Positions 1 through 8,883 of a DNA stretch of 64,000 bases are shown here, piece by piece; the first letter of the stretch is position 1, and the number at the start of each line of letters is the position of its first letter. Source of the DNA: Thiomicrorhabdus cannonii (GTDB lineage: Bacteria; Pseudomonadota; Gammaproteobacteria; Thiomicrospirales; Thiomicrospiraceae); assembly GCF_013391695.1 (NCBI RefSeq), contig NZ_JACBGH010000010.1, positions 1-64,000 of the forward strand, given 5' to 3'. The notes beneath the pieces are model-generated. The model saw only the letters and a list, made by a program, of their open reading frames with translations. It was not told the DNA's origin and ran no database searches. The position numbers were made by a program, and so were the translations under genes.

Positions 1-124
1 TATATTGAGTACTATAATCACAAACGCATCAAGCAGAAACTCAAAGGCCTGAGTCCGATAGAGTATCGAAATCAGGCCTTGGGTACCGCTTAACTAAAAT
101 GTCCAAGTTTTTGGGGTCACTTCA
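1..124 (+). mobile_element. 3' end of an IS3-family insertion sequence
   Basis: The first 93 bases encode the last 30 residues and stop codon of an IS3-family OrfB (DDE integrase) transposase: the reading [19 protein letters not shown] is the typical C-terminal block of the rve integrase domain. After the stop, TGTCCAAGTTTTTGGGGTCA at 100-119 resembles the terminal inverted repeats of IS3/IS150-type elements and probably marks the right end near 124. The rest of the element lies outside the window, so completeness and target duplication cannot be judged. The assignment rests on the protein tail and the end motif. Confidence 0.8.
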
Positions 125-175
125 AAACCTTACAGGAATGGCGGTTTTTGATTTTAAACGCGGTAATAAAGACGC

Positions 176-766
176 TTATTTATAGAAATAAGCTTTTTTA
201 GCGTCGATGTTGTATGTCCAAGGCGCGCCGGAGTTCTTCCAACCGTTAACCAGACGGAAACCTTTTTTGTCGCCTTCTTTAGTTTTTGAACCTTCAAAAC
301 CGTCAGTCATGATGTAGACGTTTTTGTAACCGTATTGCCACATCATTTTAGCGGCAGGTTGCGCGCGGGTCGCACCCGAACGGCACATAATAACGTAGGT
401 GCTGTTTTCATCGGCACCCAAATCAGCCGCTTTGGATTCCAGTTCTGAAACGAAGTTGTCGTTATTGACCGAACGATAGCGTGGTTTTTTCTCATCCATG
501 CCATCGTATTTGAAAATGACCGACGGAATCATAATTTGCGCCGCTTCTGTGTAGCCTACAAACTGCCACTCTTCCGGGGTGCGCACGTCAACCAGAATGA
601 CTTTAGGGTCTTTTTTCATCAGCTCGATAGTTTCTTTGGCGTCAATATAAAGCCCTTGTGGGGTGTGTTTCTTGGGGTCTTTTGGTGCTTCGGCCGCAAA
701 AGCGGTCACGGATGAGAATGAAACCGCTGCAGCAAACAGGGAGACAAGAATTTGTTTTTTCATCAT
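176..766 (-). CDS. Periplasmic rhodanese-like sulfurtransferase
   Basis: A 196-residue protein with a Sec signal peptide (about residues 1-25, ending AFA-AEA) followed by a single rhodanese-like domain. The domain shows the conserved LVDVRTPEEW segment (about 59-68) and an active-site loop, CRSGATRA, with the probable persulfide-carrying Cys128. Rhodaneses of this kind shuttle sulfane sulfur in the periplasm, which suits a sulfur-oxidising lifestyle, but the substrate cannot be read from sequence. It starts at one of two consecutive Met codons preceded by an AAAAGGA ribosome site. It appears monocistronic, between the IS end and the divergent Na/Pi transporter gene. Family and export are well supported; the role is inference. 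Confidence 0.88.
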   Translation of the reverse strand: MMKKQILVSLFAAAVSFSSVTAFAAEAPKDPKKHTPQGLYIDAKETIELMKKDPKVILVDVRTPEEWQFVGYTEAAQIMIPSVIFKYDGMDEKKPRYRSVNNDNFVSELESKAADLGADENSTYVIMCRSGATRAQPAAKMMWQYGYKNVYIMTDGFEGSKTKEGDKKGFRLVNGWKNSGAPWTYNIDAKKAYFYK

Positions 767-980
767 TTTTCCTTTTAGGATGGTATTAAATTATTAAGCT
801 ATAGTAATTTATACGAATATATTAGTAAAACATAATATAAATTATAAATTAGAACATTAAGTTGTTTTATCAGCTTTATTTATAGCCGGCGGCGAGCTGG
901 TTTTATGAATTTCTAGGGCGCGCAGGGTGATTGGTTTATGATGGTGAAATGTGCCAATGAGTATTTGCAAGGTGGATTGG

Positions 981-2777
981 ATGAATGTTTTTATCCTTAA
1001 ACAGTTGGGTTCTGCGCGCGCGTTATATTTTGTCGGTTTTATGCTGTTGCTGGGATTTTTTACGGGTCAGGCTCAGGCTGATACGGCCGCTGAGGTGCAA
1101 CTTGACTGGTTTGTGATGCTGATGCAGCTGTTCGGCGGCCTGGCCTTGTTTCTGTACGGTCTGGAAAAACTCATCAAAGGGCTGCTGGTGGTGGCCGGCG
1201 ACCAGATGCGCAATCTTTTGACCACGCTGACCACCAACCGCGTTACCGCCGCTTTAACGGGCGCCGGGGTGACGGCGGTCATCCAATCCTCGTCGGTCAC
1301 CAGTGTGCTGGTGGTGGGATTTGTATCCGCCGGGTTGATGACGGCCGGGCAGGCGGCGGGCGTGATTATGGGCGCCAACCTGGGTACCACCGTCACGGCG
1401 CAGATTGTGGCGTTCAAAGTGACCTCCTTTGCGCTGGTCATGGTGGCGCTGGGTTTTCTCATCCAGTTCACCGCGCAGTTGCGCAAAAAAGTCGCGGTGG
1501 GCGAATTGATTATGGGTCTGGGGCTGGTCTTCTACGGCATGAATTTGATGGGCGACGGTATGGCACCGCTGCGCAGCTATGAACCTTTTCTGCTGCTGAT
1601 GCAGGAGATGCAACACCCGTTGTACGGCATTCTTGCCGGCCTGATTTTCACGGCGTTGATTCAATCTTCTTCCGCCACTATCGCCATTGTGATTGTCATG
1701 GCGGGTAACGGTTTCCTGACATTGCCGGCGGGGATTGCGCTGGCGATGGGGGCGCATATCGGCACCACCGTGACCGCGTTGCTGGCGACAATCGGCAAGT
1801 CGCGCGAGGCATTGCGCACCGCGCTGATACACGTTTTTTTCAATGTGATGGCGGTATTGTTGTGGTTGCCATTCATACCCGAATTGGCGCAGTTGGCCGT
1901 CTGGATTTCAGCGCACGATGCGCTGCAGAACGGCTCGATGCTCGATCTGGCGGCCAATACGCCGCGGGAAATCGCCAACGCCAACACCTTTATGACGTTG
2001 ATCGCCTTATTGGTTTTTTTGCCGTTTATCCCGCTGTTTTTGTGGTTGGTCAACCGTCTGGTACCGGTATTGCCCGAAGAAAAAGGCGTGGGTGAATTCA
2101 AAGCGGAGTTTCTGGATAAGACGCTGATCATGACGCCGTCCTTGGCCATGCACGCCGTCAATTTGGAGTTGGAACATTTCCAAAAACAATTGGGGCTGTT
2201 TTACAAACGGGTTGTGTCGATGATCGCCTCTCCCAATCTTGATAAATTGACGCGCGAAGATCTGGTGATTAGACGCTTGCGTGCCTATCAGGGGCAAATC
2301 GTCAGTTATATGGGACAGTTGGGGCAGGGGGCCTTAACCGCCGACGAGCAGAAAGAGTACATGAAGTTGATGAATGTCGTGAACAATCTCGAATCGTTGG
2401 TGGAGGTAGTGCAATCGCATCTGTTATTGGTATTGCACGAGATGATTGAAGAGGGGATTAAGCCCTCGGAAACCATGTTGAATCTGGTGGGCCAGCTCAC
2501 CAGCGAAGTAGGCAAGGCGTTGGACAATGCCTTGCAAAGCATTCATCAACACAACTCCGAAACCGCAATGGCAGTCATTGCCATCAAACCCACCATTGAC
2601 CATCTGATTCAGGAAGCTCTGGCGCATCAGGTAAAACGTTTTCAACCCAACGAAGAACGCTTGAAGGTGTTCCGTTATGAAATGCAGTTGGTGGACGGTT
2701 TTAAACAGTTGCACACCCTCTCCAAACGCATCGCCCGTTTGCAGTTGGCGGAAGATCAGGCTCCGGTCACCAAATAA
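981..2777 (+). CDS. Na/phosphate cotransporter family protein with C-terminal PhoU-like region
   Basis: An inner-membrane transporter of the Na/Pi-cotransporter (NptA/YjbB) family, about 598 residues. Two homologous membrane halves each carry the diagnostic QSSS signature (VIQSSSVTSV and LIQSSSATIA). The last 200 or so residues are helical, soluble and PhoU-like. I prefer the ATG at 981, which has a good AAGGTGG ribosome site just upstream; an in-frame GTG at 951 and ATG at 957 would add about ten residues without a clear ribosome site. Family members move phosphate coupled to sodium; bacterial YjbB-type proteins can export it. Direction and substrate are not determinable here. No pho genes lie beside it. 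Confidence 0.88.
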   Translation: MNVFILKQLGSARALYFVGFMLLLGFFTGQAQADTAAEVQLDWFVMLMQLFGGLALFLYGLEKLIKGLLVVAGDQMRNLLTTLTTNRVTAALTGAGVTAVIQSSSVTSVLVVGFVSAGLMTAGQAAGVIMGANLGTTVTAQIVAFKVTSFALVMVALGFLIQFTAQLRKKVAVGELIMGLGLVFYGMNLMGDGMAPLRSYEPFLLLMQEMQHPLYGILAGLIFTALIQSSSATIAIVIVMAGNGFLTLPAGIALAMGAHIGTTVTALLATIGKSREALRTALIHVFFNVMAVLLWLPFIPELAQLAVWISAHDALQNGSMLDLAANTPREIANANTFMTLIALLVFLPFIPLFLWLVNRLVPVLPEEKGVGEFKAEFLDKTLIMTPSLAMHAVNLELEHFQKQLGLFYKRVVSMIASPNLDKLTREDLVIRRLRAYQGQIVSYMGQLGQGALTADEQKEYMKLMNVVNNLESLVEVVQSHLLLVLHEMIEEGIKPSETMLNLVGQLTSEVGKALDNALQSIHQHNSETAMAVIAIKPTIDHLIQEALAHQVKRFQPNEERLKVFRYEMQLVDGFKQLHTLSKRIARLQLAEDQAPVTK

Positions 2778-2955
2778 TTTTTTGCTAAGCCGCGAAAAAA
2801 ACGGCGCGTTTAAAGTGGCCTTAAAGCGTTTAACGGCTGTGCGGTAATGCACCGTTTAGGGTTTGATCGTTAAAACTGTGTAAAGAGGTTTTATTTAAGG
2901 ATTTTGTTAATCCCATATTATTAATAATGGAATTTACGTTTAAAAAGGATTAAAA

Positions 2956-3210
2956 ATGCAAAACCACACAAAGCGGTTGTTTAGTCATTTCGTTTTAGGG
3001 GGTGGCCTGTTGAGTTTTTCGGCGCTGTTTTTGGCGGCGTGTTCTTCACACCATTTTGCCAATAAAGAAGGGCAGAGCGAGCAGCAGTTTATTCAGGACC
3101 AAGCTTATTGCCGCGCCATGGCAACCGGCCAGGGCGAAGGACAGATGCAAGGTCAAAGACTCATCCCCTACGACGAATGTATGCGCAATCTGGGGTATCA
3201 ACTCAAGTAA
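2956..3210 (+). CDS. Small outer-membrane lipoprotein of unknown function
   Basis: An 84-residue protein with a type II signal peptide: basic N-terminus, hydrophobic stretch and lipobox LAAC with the lipidated Cys29. The mature part is polar, Gln-rich and has two further cysteines (in QAYCRAM and DECMRN) that could form a disulfide. The ATG follows an AAAAGGAT ribosome site. I do not recognise a named family beyond small proteobacterial lipoproteins. It lies alone, between the Na/Pi transporter gene and an inverted-repeat element. Confidence 0.75.
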   Translation: MQNHTKRLFSHFVLGGGLLSFSALFLAACSSHHFANKEGQSEQQFIQDQAYCRAMATGQGEGQMQGQRLIPYDECMRNLGYQLK

Positions 3211-3247
3211 CGGCGATTTTGGGTAACCGCATTTTTGATTGATTTAT

Positions 3248-3405
3248 TGAACCACAAAGTACACGAAGAGCACGAAGACTTTCTACGTTAATCAGTTTTG
3301 GTGTTATTTTTGCGTTTTAAAGCTGTTTAAAAAACATTTCAAATCAATAAAATGCATTAAGAAGACATATCAATTACTTAGAAAAACTTCGTGTTCTTCG
3401 TGATT
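3248..3405. repeat. Intergenic inverted-repeat element of the CACGAAG type
   Basis: A roughly 160-base non-coding element. A left arm starting GAACCACAAAGTACACGAAG (CACGAAGAGCACGAAG at 3262-3277) is matched by the inverted arm CTTCGTGTTCTTCGTG at 3387-3402, with AT-rich DNA between. It belongs to the same general kind as the ACCACAGAG elements at 20.95 and 25.65 kb but lacks the outer AACAGGCCGGGT arms. It fills the gap between the lipoprotein gene and the convergent yjbQ gene. Confidence 0.7.
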
Positions 3406-3453
3406 TTAATCATCATCAACTTATCAATCACAAAATATGGATACCCGAGGTTT

Positions 3454-3873
3454 TTAATCGCCCTGCACGGTGACCACCAGATTGCGGTTGAAGCGCCCGG
3501 TGCGGTGTTCGTACAGAAACAACCCTTGCCAGGTGCCCAGATTCAAACGTCCGCGGGTCACCGGCAAGGTGTGGCTCATATCGGTAATCAGGCAGCGGAT
3601 ATGCGCCGACATATCATCATCCCCCTCATAGTTATGGCGATAGTTCTGATCGCCGTCGGTCACCGTTTTTGACATCCAGTATTCAATATCCTGGCGCACC
3701 GTCGGGTCGGCGTTTTCGGTAATGATCAACGAAGCCGAGGTGTGTTGAATAAACACATGGCATAAACCGGTTTGGATGCCCGATTCGCTGACGATGTTCT
3801 GAATCGCCTCGGTGATATTAAAGGTGCCGCGTTGCGAAGCGTTAAGGGTGATCTCTTTTTGAAAGGTGGCCAT
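3454..3873 (-). CDS. YjbQ / UPF0047 family protein
   Basis: A 139-residue cytoplasmic protein of the YjbQ (UPF0047) family. The family block QHTSASLIITENAD with DPTVRQD, followed by HNYEGDDDMSAHIRC and the LGTWQGLFLYEHR segment, matches family signatures along the full length. Family members have been linked to weak thiamine-phosphate synthase activity; the in vivo role is unsettled. The gene converges on the repeat element and lipoprotein gene and is divergent from prlC. Confidence 0.87.
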   Translation of the reverse strand: MATFQKEITLNASQRGTFNITEAIQNIVSESGIQTGLCHVFIQHTSASLIITENADPTVRQDIEYWMSKTVTDGDQNYRHNYEGDDDMSAHIRCLITDMSHTLPVTRGRLNLGTWQGLFLYEHRTGRFNRNLVVTVQGD

Positions 3874-3991
3874 GCGCTGATCCCTGCGTTCAATAATGGA
3901 TGATTAGTTTACCAAACCTGCCGGCAAGGCGCTGCCATCAAGGCGGTATGCGTTATAATGTGCCCAATCCAATTCTATTAAAAGATGCGTT

Positions 3992-6046
3992 ATGACACAG
4001 ATTACTTCCTCAAACCCGTTGTTGGATATTAGCGATTTGCCACGATTTGAACTGTTTCACGTGGAACATATTGAACCCGCAGTGGAACAGTTGCTGGCAG
4101 ATAACCGCGCCGAGATCGCGCGTTTGGTAGCGATGACGGAAACGCCAACCTGGGAAAACTTCATTGAACCGTTGGAAATCATCGACAACCGCATGGAACG
4201 TGTCTGGGGGCCTATCGGCCATCTGGATTCGGTCAAGAACAGCGATGAATGGCATGCGGCTTACACCAATTGCCTGCAAAAAATCACCGCGTATCACACC
4301 GAAGTCGGGCAGAACAAAGGCTTGTTCGAGAAGTTCAATGCGATTGCCGACAGCGCGGCCTTTGCCGATTATTCACTGGCGCAGAAAAAGGTGATTGAAA
4401 ACGCGCTGCGCAATTTCCGTCTGTCCGGCATCGATTTGCCCGAGGCGCAACAAAAACAGTATCAGCAGATCAAACAGCAGCTGTCGCAGCTGACCAGCCA
4501 GTTTGGTAATAATGTATTGAAATCCACCCAGGCGTGGAACAAGCCGATCACCGATGCAACAGAATTGGCCGGTCTGCCGGAGAGTGCGTTGGGTTTGCTG
4601 CAGCAACTGGCACAGCAAAAAGGCTTGGAAGGGTATCTGGTGACCTTGGATTTCCCGTCCTATCTGGCGGTGATGACCCATGCGAACAACCGCGAATTGC
4701 GCGCCGAGGTCTACCGCGCCTTTGGCACACGCGCATCGGATCAGGCCAAAGACACCTCGTTTGATAATTCGCAGATAATCGAGCAGATTCGTCAATTGCG
4801 CCACCAGTTGGCCAATCTGTTGGGTTTCAAACAGTATGCCGATTATTCGCTCGCCACCAAAATGGCCGAGAGCACCGAACAGGTGCTGGGCTTTTTGCGC
4901 GATCTGGGCAAAAAATCCAAGCCGCAGGCACAGCGTGAGTTGGATAATCTGAAAGCCTTTGCCAAAGCCGAGCTGGGCATTGATGAGCTGCAGCCGTGGG
5001 ATGTGACCTATGCGTCCGAAAAGCTTAAAAACGCCAGTTTGTCACTGTCGCAGGAAGCCTTGCGCCCGTATTTCCCGGTGGAAGGCGTGTTAGCCGGCCT
5101 GTTCAAAATCACCCAGACGCTGTTTGGCGTGACGCTGCGGGAGAAGCAGGACGTGCCGGTCTGGCATCAGGATGTGCGCTTCTTTGAGTTGGTGGATGAA
5201 GCCGGTGCGGTGATTGGTCAGTTCTATCTGGATCTGTACGCGCGCGAGAACAAACGCGGCGGTGCCTGGATGGATTCGGCGGTGAGCCGCTGGAAACACA
5301 GCGGTGGCGAATTGCAAAAACCGGTGGCGTATCTGGTGTGCAATTTCACTCCGCCGGTGGGCGACAAGCCGGCGTGTCTGACGCATGACGAGGTCACCAC
5401 CCTGTTCCATGAGTTCGGGCACGGCATTCACCACCTGTTGACACAGATGGAGCATCTGGATATTTCGGGTATCAGCGGCGTGCCGTGGGATGCGGTGGAA
5501 TTGCCATCGCAGTTTATGGAGAACTTCTGCTGGGAGCGTGAGGGCTTGGATCTGATGTCGGCGCATATTGAAACGGGTGAGCCCTTACCTGACGATCTGT
5601 TTGCCGCGTTGAAAGCCAGCCGCGGCTTCCAGTCGGCGATGATGATGGTGCGCCAGCTGGAGTTTGCGTTGATGGATTTTGAGCTGCATAGCTTCTATAA
5701 CCCGGAAGAGACGGAAGACATTCTGCAGCTGGCCAAACGCATCCGCGACGAAGTCGCCGTGGTGCAGCCGCCGGAATACAGCCGTATGCTGCACAGTTTC
5801 AGCCATATTTTCGCCGGTGGTTATGCGGCGGGGTATTTCAGCTACAAGTGGGCGGAAGTGTTGTCTGCCGATGCGTTCAGCCTGTTTGAAGAAACGGGAA
5901 TTTTGAACTCGGAAACCGGCGCCAAATTCAAAAATACCATTCTGGCGGCGGGCGGATCGATCGATCCGATGGTGCTGTTCAAAGCCTTTAGAGGCCGCGA
6001 ACCAGAGATTGATGCGCTGTTGCGTCACAGCGGGATTGCGGCGTAA
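3992..6046 (+). CDS. prlC: Oligopeptidase A (M3 zinc metallopeptidase)
   Basis: A 684-residue M3-family metallopeptidase, the usual length of PrlC/oligopeptidase A. The zinc-binding motif HEFGHGIHH begins at His473, with the second metal ligand His477. Flanking features typical of the family include the NFTPPVGDKP stretch before it and HSFSHIFAGGYAAGYFSY near residue 600, which contributes substrate-binding residues. It degrades short peptides in the cytoplasm, including cleaved signal peptides. It appears monocistronic and ends at a strong hairpin built from two inverted copies of the dispersed GAACAGGCCGGGT repeat. Confidence 0.95.
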   Translation: MTQITSSNPLLDISDLPRFELFHVEHIEPAVEQLLADNRAEIARLVAMTETPTWENFIEPLEIIDNRMERVWGPIGHLDSVKNSDEWHAAYTNCLQKITAYHTEVGQNKGLFEKFNAIADSAAFADYSLAQKKVIENALRNFRLSGIDLPEAQQKQYQQIKQQLSQLTSQFGNNVLKSTQAWNKPITDATELAGLPESALGLLQQLAQQKGLEGYLVTLDFPSYLAVMTHANNRELRAEVYRAFGTRASDQAKDTSFDNSQIIEQIRQLRHQLANLLGFKQYADYSLATKMAESTEQVLGFLRDLGKKSKPQAQRELDNLKAFAKAELGIDELQPWDVTYASEKLKNASLSLSQEALRPYFPVEGVLAGLFKITQTLFGVTLREKQDVPVWHQDVRFFELVDEAGAVIGQFYLDLYARENKRGGAWMDSAVSRWKHSGGELQKPVAYLVCNFTPPVGDKPACLTHDEVTTLFHEFGHGIHHLLTQMEHLDISGISGVPWDAVELPSQFMENFCWEREGLDLMSAHIETGEPLPDDLFAALKASRGFQSAMMMVRQLEFALMDFELHSFYNPEETEDILQLAKRIRDEVAVVQPPEYSRMLHSFSHIFAGGYAAGYFSYKWAEVLSADAFSLFEETGILNSETGAKFKNTILAAGGSIDPMVLFKAFRGREPEIDALLRHSGIAA

Positions 6047-6074
6047 TTTCCAAAATTTGAAATTTTAGGAAAGT

Positions 6075-6117
6075 GAACAGGCCGGGTGTGTTGTCATACC
6101 CGGCCTGTTCAGTTTTT
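6075..6117 (+). terminator. Terminator of prlC formed by paired dispersed repeats
   Basis: GAACAGGCCGGGT at 6075-6087 and its exact reverse complement at 6098-6110 form a perfect 13-bp stem with a 10-base loop, followed by AGTTTTT. It looks like an intrinsic terminator 28 bases after the prlC stop. Both arms are copies of the repeat scattered through the window, an arrangement also seen for uptake signal sequences in other bacteria. Confidence 0.85.
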
Positions 6118-6130
6118 AAACGCCTGAAAA

Positions 6131-6161
6131 CAAAAAAGCCCTTGGAAGAATCGCCAAGGGC
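6131..6161 (-). terminator. Terminator of the porin gene
   Basis: GCCCTTGG (6138-6145) and CCAAGGGC (6154-6161) form an 8-bp stem. Read on the minus strand it is followed by a TTTTTTG run, giving an intrinsic terminator about 90 bases beyond the porin stop codon. Confidence 0.75.
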
Positions 6162-6252
6162 AATAGGCAGGGTAAGCTGCCTGGCAACAAAAGAAAGTCA
6201 CACTTAAAACGCATAAGGGATCAAATCCTTTCAATCCCCTTGAGTACTCTCC

Positions 6253-7617
6253 TTAGAACACCATCATTACTTGAGCGGATAAACGGTTATCTATAGCGTC
6301 AACGACTTTGGTGGGGTTTGAACCTGCCAGCGCCGTCGGTGCGGTCAAATCACGAATTTCGTAGTTAATTCGTGCCGACGTTTTCTTGTTAAAGAAATAC
6401 TGCGCACCCAGTGTGGTGGTGGTAAAGACGCGTTTTTTATCAATCGCCGTGCCGGTATTGGCATCTTTTTTAGTCGCACTGTTCAACACGTCGTAACGCA
6501 CGTTCAACTCGATATTGGGTTTAACGCGGTAACCGAAATCCAGCTGGTAAGCGTCTGCGGTTTGATCGGTAAACACCGATAAAGGCGTATTGGTTGCACC
6601 GCCTACCGGTCCGCCCCAGATCATCCCGTCAGCGGTGAAATATTCTGCGGCGGCGCGGTATTTACCGTCAAAATAGGTCATCCCCACACCGGCGCGGTCG
6701 CGTTTGTATGCTGTATTGTCTACGGTGCGTTTGCCCGATTGCGACCAGGCGTACATTTTCAGGCTGTGTCGGCGCGGCCCGTCTGAATTATCGAAGACTT
6801 TTTCGGCAGAACCATACAGATACAAATCCTTATGTTTGTCGTTGTCCGTCAACGCCAGACCATTACCGTTGCCGTACATGACGGCATAGCTATATTCCCA
6901 GTCATTGTGTTTAAAGGTATCGAAAACCTGGATACCGGTATCGCGAGCCGCAAATGCTGCTGCGGTTCTTTCGCCGTAGAGGGTGTCTGCCTGTCTGGCT
7001 CCTGCGGGAACACCATCAGGAAGGGCGGCCACCGCGGCGGAATTATCGACCGATTTCTCGATCAACAGGCGGTCGGTACCATTGGTGAAATTGACATAGT
7101 TGAAGACCGGAATCCCTTTAAAGGATTCTTCCGAACCCGGTGTTTTGAACAGACCGACACGGACGCGTGCGCCGTCGATTTTGTTGATTGTCACGCTGGC
7201 GTCGACCAATTGGCCTTGCGTGCCGCCGCCGGTGGTAATGCCGTTATTGCCGAATTCCGCCATCAGGAAATAGTTGACGTCCTTATCCAGTGGGAAATTG
7301 GCGCCGCGCACACCGATACGCGCACGCTTGATATTGAATCCGGATGAGGTATTTAACTGCGGCGCCATCTGGTTAAACGCCGCCGATGTGCCCGATAGAC
7401 CCGCCGCCCCACCTGTAAGGGTGGGCAGTTTGGTATCATCCGTTTGCTGATAATCAATCTGGGCGAATCCCCACAGTTTGGCAGCCGGTGCCTCATTGGG
7501 TTTCTCTGTTCCCTGAAGCATAAGCCAGTTGGCGGCTTGGGCGGTCGGAGCAGTCAGGGCGCCGGCCAGGGCGATTAACAGCGCCGATTTTTTAACAGTC
7601 GTATAGTTTTTTTGCAT
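6253..7617 (-). CDS. Outer-membrane porin (OprO/OprP-like)
   Basis: A 454-residue beta-barrel porin. A Sec signal peptide ends AQA-ANW (about residue 29), the mature chain alternates polar and aromatic residues, and the C-terminus is VMMVF, with the terminal Phe recognised by the Bam machinery. Motifs such as FNIKRARIGVRG and the final strand sequence resemble the phosphate-selective porin O/P family. It is the last gene of a probable minus-strand unit behind two DsrE-like genes, with an 88-base gap before it, and ends at a terminator. The pore solute is unknown; the context suggests a link to sulfur-compound uptake or envelope response (inference). Confidence 0.83.
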   Translation of the reverse strand: MQKNYTTVKKSALLIALAGALTAPTAQAANWLMLQGTEKPNEAPAAKLWGFAQIDYQQTDDTKLPTLTGGAAGLSGTSAAFNQMAPQLNTSSGFNIKRARIGVRGANFPLDKDVNYFLMAEFGNNGITTGGGTQGQLVDASVTINKIDGARVRVGLFKTPGSEESFKGIPVFNYVNFTNGTDRLLIEKSVDNSAAVAALPDGVPAGARQADTLYGERTAAAFAARDTGIQVFDTFKHNDWEYSYAVMYGNGNGLALTDNDKHKDLYLYGSAEKVFDNSDGPRRHSLKMYAWSQSGKRTVDNTAYKRDRAGVGMTYFDGKYRAAAEYFTADGMIWGGPVGGATNTPLSVFTDQTADAYQLDFGYRVKPNIELNVRYDVLNSATKKDANTGTAIDKKRVFTTTTLGAQYFFNKKTSARINYEIRDLTAPTALAGSNPTKVVDAIDNRLSAQVMMVF

Positions 7618-7705
7618 GAGTATCTCCTTCCCATCTTTTTGACGGGAATCTGTTGTTCTAATGATGATTTAGGTCTTAGATTGACGTTATTTTCGTCAAA
7701 TAAGG

Positions 7706-8194
7706 TTAGGGTCTGATATAGGTAAACCCTTGCTGTTGTAGGCGGGCGAGTTCCGCCACGCCGCTGGGTACGATGTGTTTGTCCTCGACATCGTAGAGAT
7801 CCTGGCTGTAATTGACGTTTTTGCCTTTGAGCGTGTTGGAGCAGACCTCAAATTGCACGCCCTGCAGTTTGAGCTGATCGATTTTCTGGCGCATTTCGGT
7901 TGTGGCATTGGCGTGATTGAACTTGGGCAGGTGCGCCAGCGCTTCCGGTTTAACCAGCAGACTCAGGCCGTTACCGTGCAATACCACGCGCAAATCCAGA
8001 TTATCCGGTTCGACCGCATTAATGTGGTTTTGGATGTTTCGCAGCGCCGAAGACTGCTGTTTGGCATCGTCGAAGTTGATGTGATACACCACCTTTTGCT
8101 TGCCGTAATACTCATTGGCCTGGGCATGGGTGATCGGCAGAATGGTGAACATAGCGATTAGCACCGTTTTAGAAATGTTTGATAATGTCAGCAT
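7706..8194 (-). CDS. Exported DsrE-like protein 1
   Basis: A 162-residue secreted protein: signal peptide about 1-26 (THAQA-NE), then a DsrE/DsrF-like sulfur-carrier fold. Seen directly: a first strand VVYHINFDD, a central LRVVLHGNGLSLL strand-loop and a single mature cysteine, Cys118, in QFEVCSNTL, the position where DsrE-family proteins bind sulfur or a thiol. The C-terminus GVAELARLQQQGFTYIRP closes the domain. It lies 12 bases after its paralogue at 8207-8665 and ahead of the porin gene. Family membership is strong; the ligand is unknown. Confidence 0.85.
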   Translation of the reverse strand: MLTLSNISKTVLIAMFTILPITHAQANEYYGKQKVVYHINFDDAKQQSSALRNIQNHINAVEPDNLDLRVVLHGNGLSLLVKPEALAHLPKFNHANATTEMRQKIDQLKLQGVQFEVCSNTLKGKNVNYSQDLYDVEDKHIVPSGVAELARLQQQGFTYIRP

Positions 8195-8206
8195 GTTTTT
8201 CCCTCG

Positions 8207-8665
8207 TTACGGTTGGAGGATTTGCCAGCCGGCGGCATTGAGCTGCAGAATGCGTCCCGCGCCGGCAGGAACGATTGTCACGCCTTCACTGACTTTCAAT
8301 TCATGGCCGAGCTGTTTGGCAAAGTTTTGCAGGGTGTTGTCACAGGCGCTGAAACGTACACCGCTGGCCATTAAGGATTTCATGCGCTTGATGTTCTCGT
8401 TGCCTTCCAGCATCAGCCGAACCCCGGGACCGAAGGCAACGACTTCGATATCGACGTTTTCAACGCCATAGTAGCGCTGTATGTTTTGAGCCACATTGAG
8501 CACCAGATTCTGTTTTGAAGGGTCTTTGTCACTGATTTGTAAAACCACTTTGTGCGCGGCGAAAGTGTCGGGTAGCGGCGCTTCTGTCTGTGCGGCAAAA
8601 ACAGGCAGTGCCAAAACCAAACCGATTAGCAACGCAAAAAGCCGTTGTGTTTGTTTTGTTAGCAT
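8207..8665 (-). CDS. Exported DsrE-like protein 2
   Basis: A 152-residue secreted paralogue of the downstream gene: signal peptide about 1-25 (VFAAQ), strand KVVLQISD, then IEVVAFGPGVRLML and the lone mature Cys108 in RFSACDNTL, matching the neighbour's FEVCSNTL. The C-terminus GAGRILQLNAAGWQILQP also aligns with it. It is the first gene of the minus-strand unit and is divergent from the ECF sigma factor gene across about 220 bases, so regulation by that sigma factor is likely. A role as periplasmic sulfur carrier or sensor is inference from the family. Confidence 0.85.
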   Translation of the reverse strand: MLTKQTQRLFALLIGLVLALPVFAAQTEAPLPDTFAAHKVVLQISDKDPSKQNLVLNVAQNIQRYYGVENVDIEVVAFGPGVRLMLEGNENIKRMKSLMASGVRFSACDNTLQNFAKQLGHELKVSEGVTIVPAGAGRILQLNAAGWQILQP

Positions 8666-8712
8666 GGTGTAAAACTCCGTTTGTGTAATCGAATTGAGCG
8701 CGCTTACCCCTT

Positions 8713-8740
8713 TAAACGAATGGCCCCCGTGTTTTATTCC
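8713..8740 (-). promoter_or_regulatory. Candidate ECF-type promoter for the DsrE/porin unit
   Basis: On the minus strand GGAATAA (8734-8740) is followed after about 15 bases by CGTTTA (8713-8718), resembling the GGAAC / CGT pattern of many ECF sigma-factor promoters. It is correctly placed, about 50-75 bases ahead of the first DsrE gene. This is a visual match to a loose consensus only. Confidence 0.3.
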
Positions 8741-8883
8741 TTTTTTTTAAAACAGTAATTTTTATTTGTCCACTAAACCACCTTATTTCATAACTTATTA
8801 ATATTTATAAAAAATTTGCACGCACCGTGAAAATGCAGTTAGTATCGAAAAAAGGCGAATTTTTAATAGGTGATGAAACAGTC

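Noticed and set aside
766-980. Small RNA or riboswitch in the AT-rich gap between the rhodanese and Na/Pi genes
   Set aside because: No hairpin with a T-run or known riboswitch pattern could be recognised by eye.
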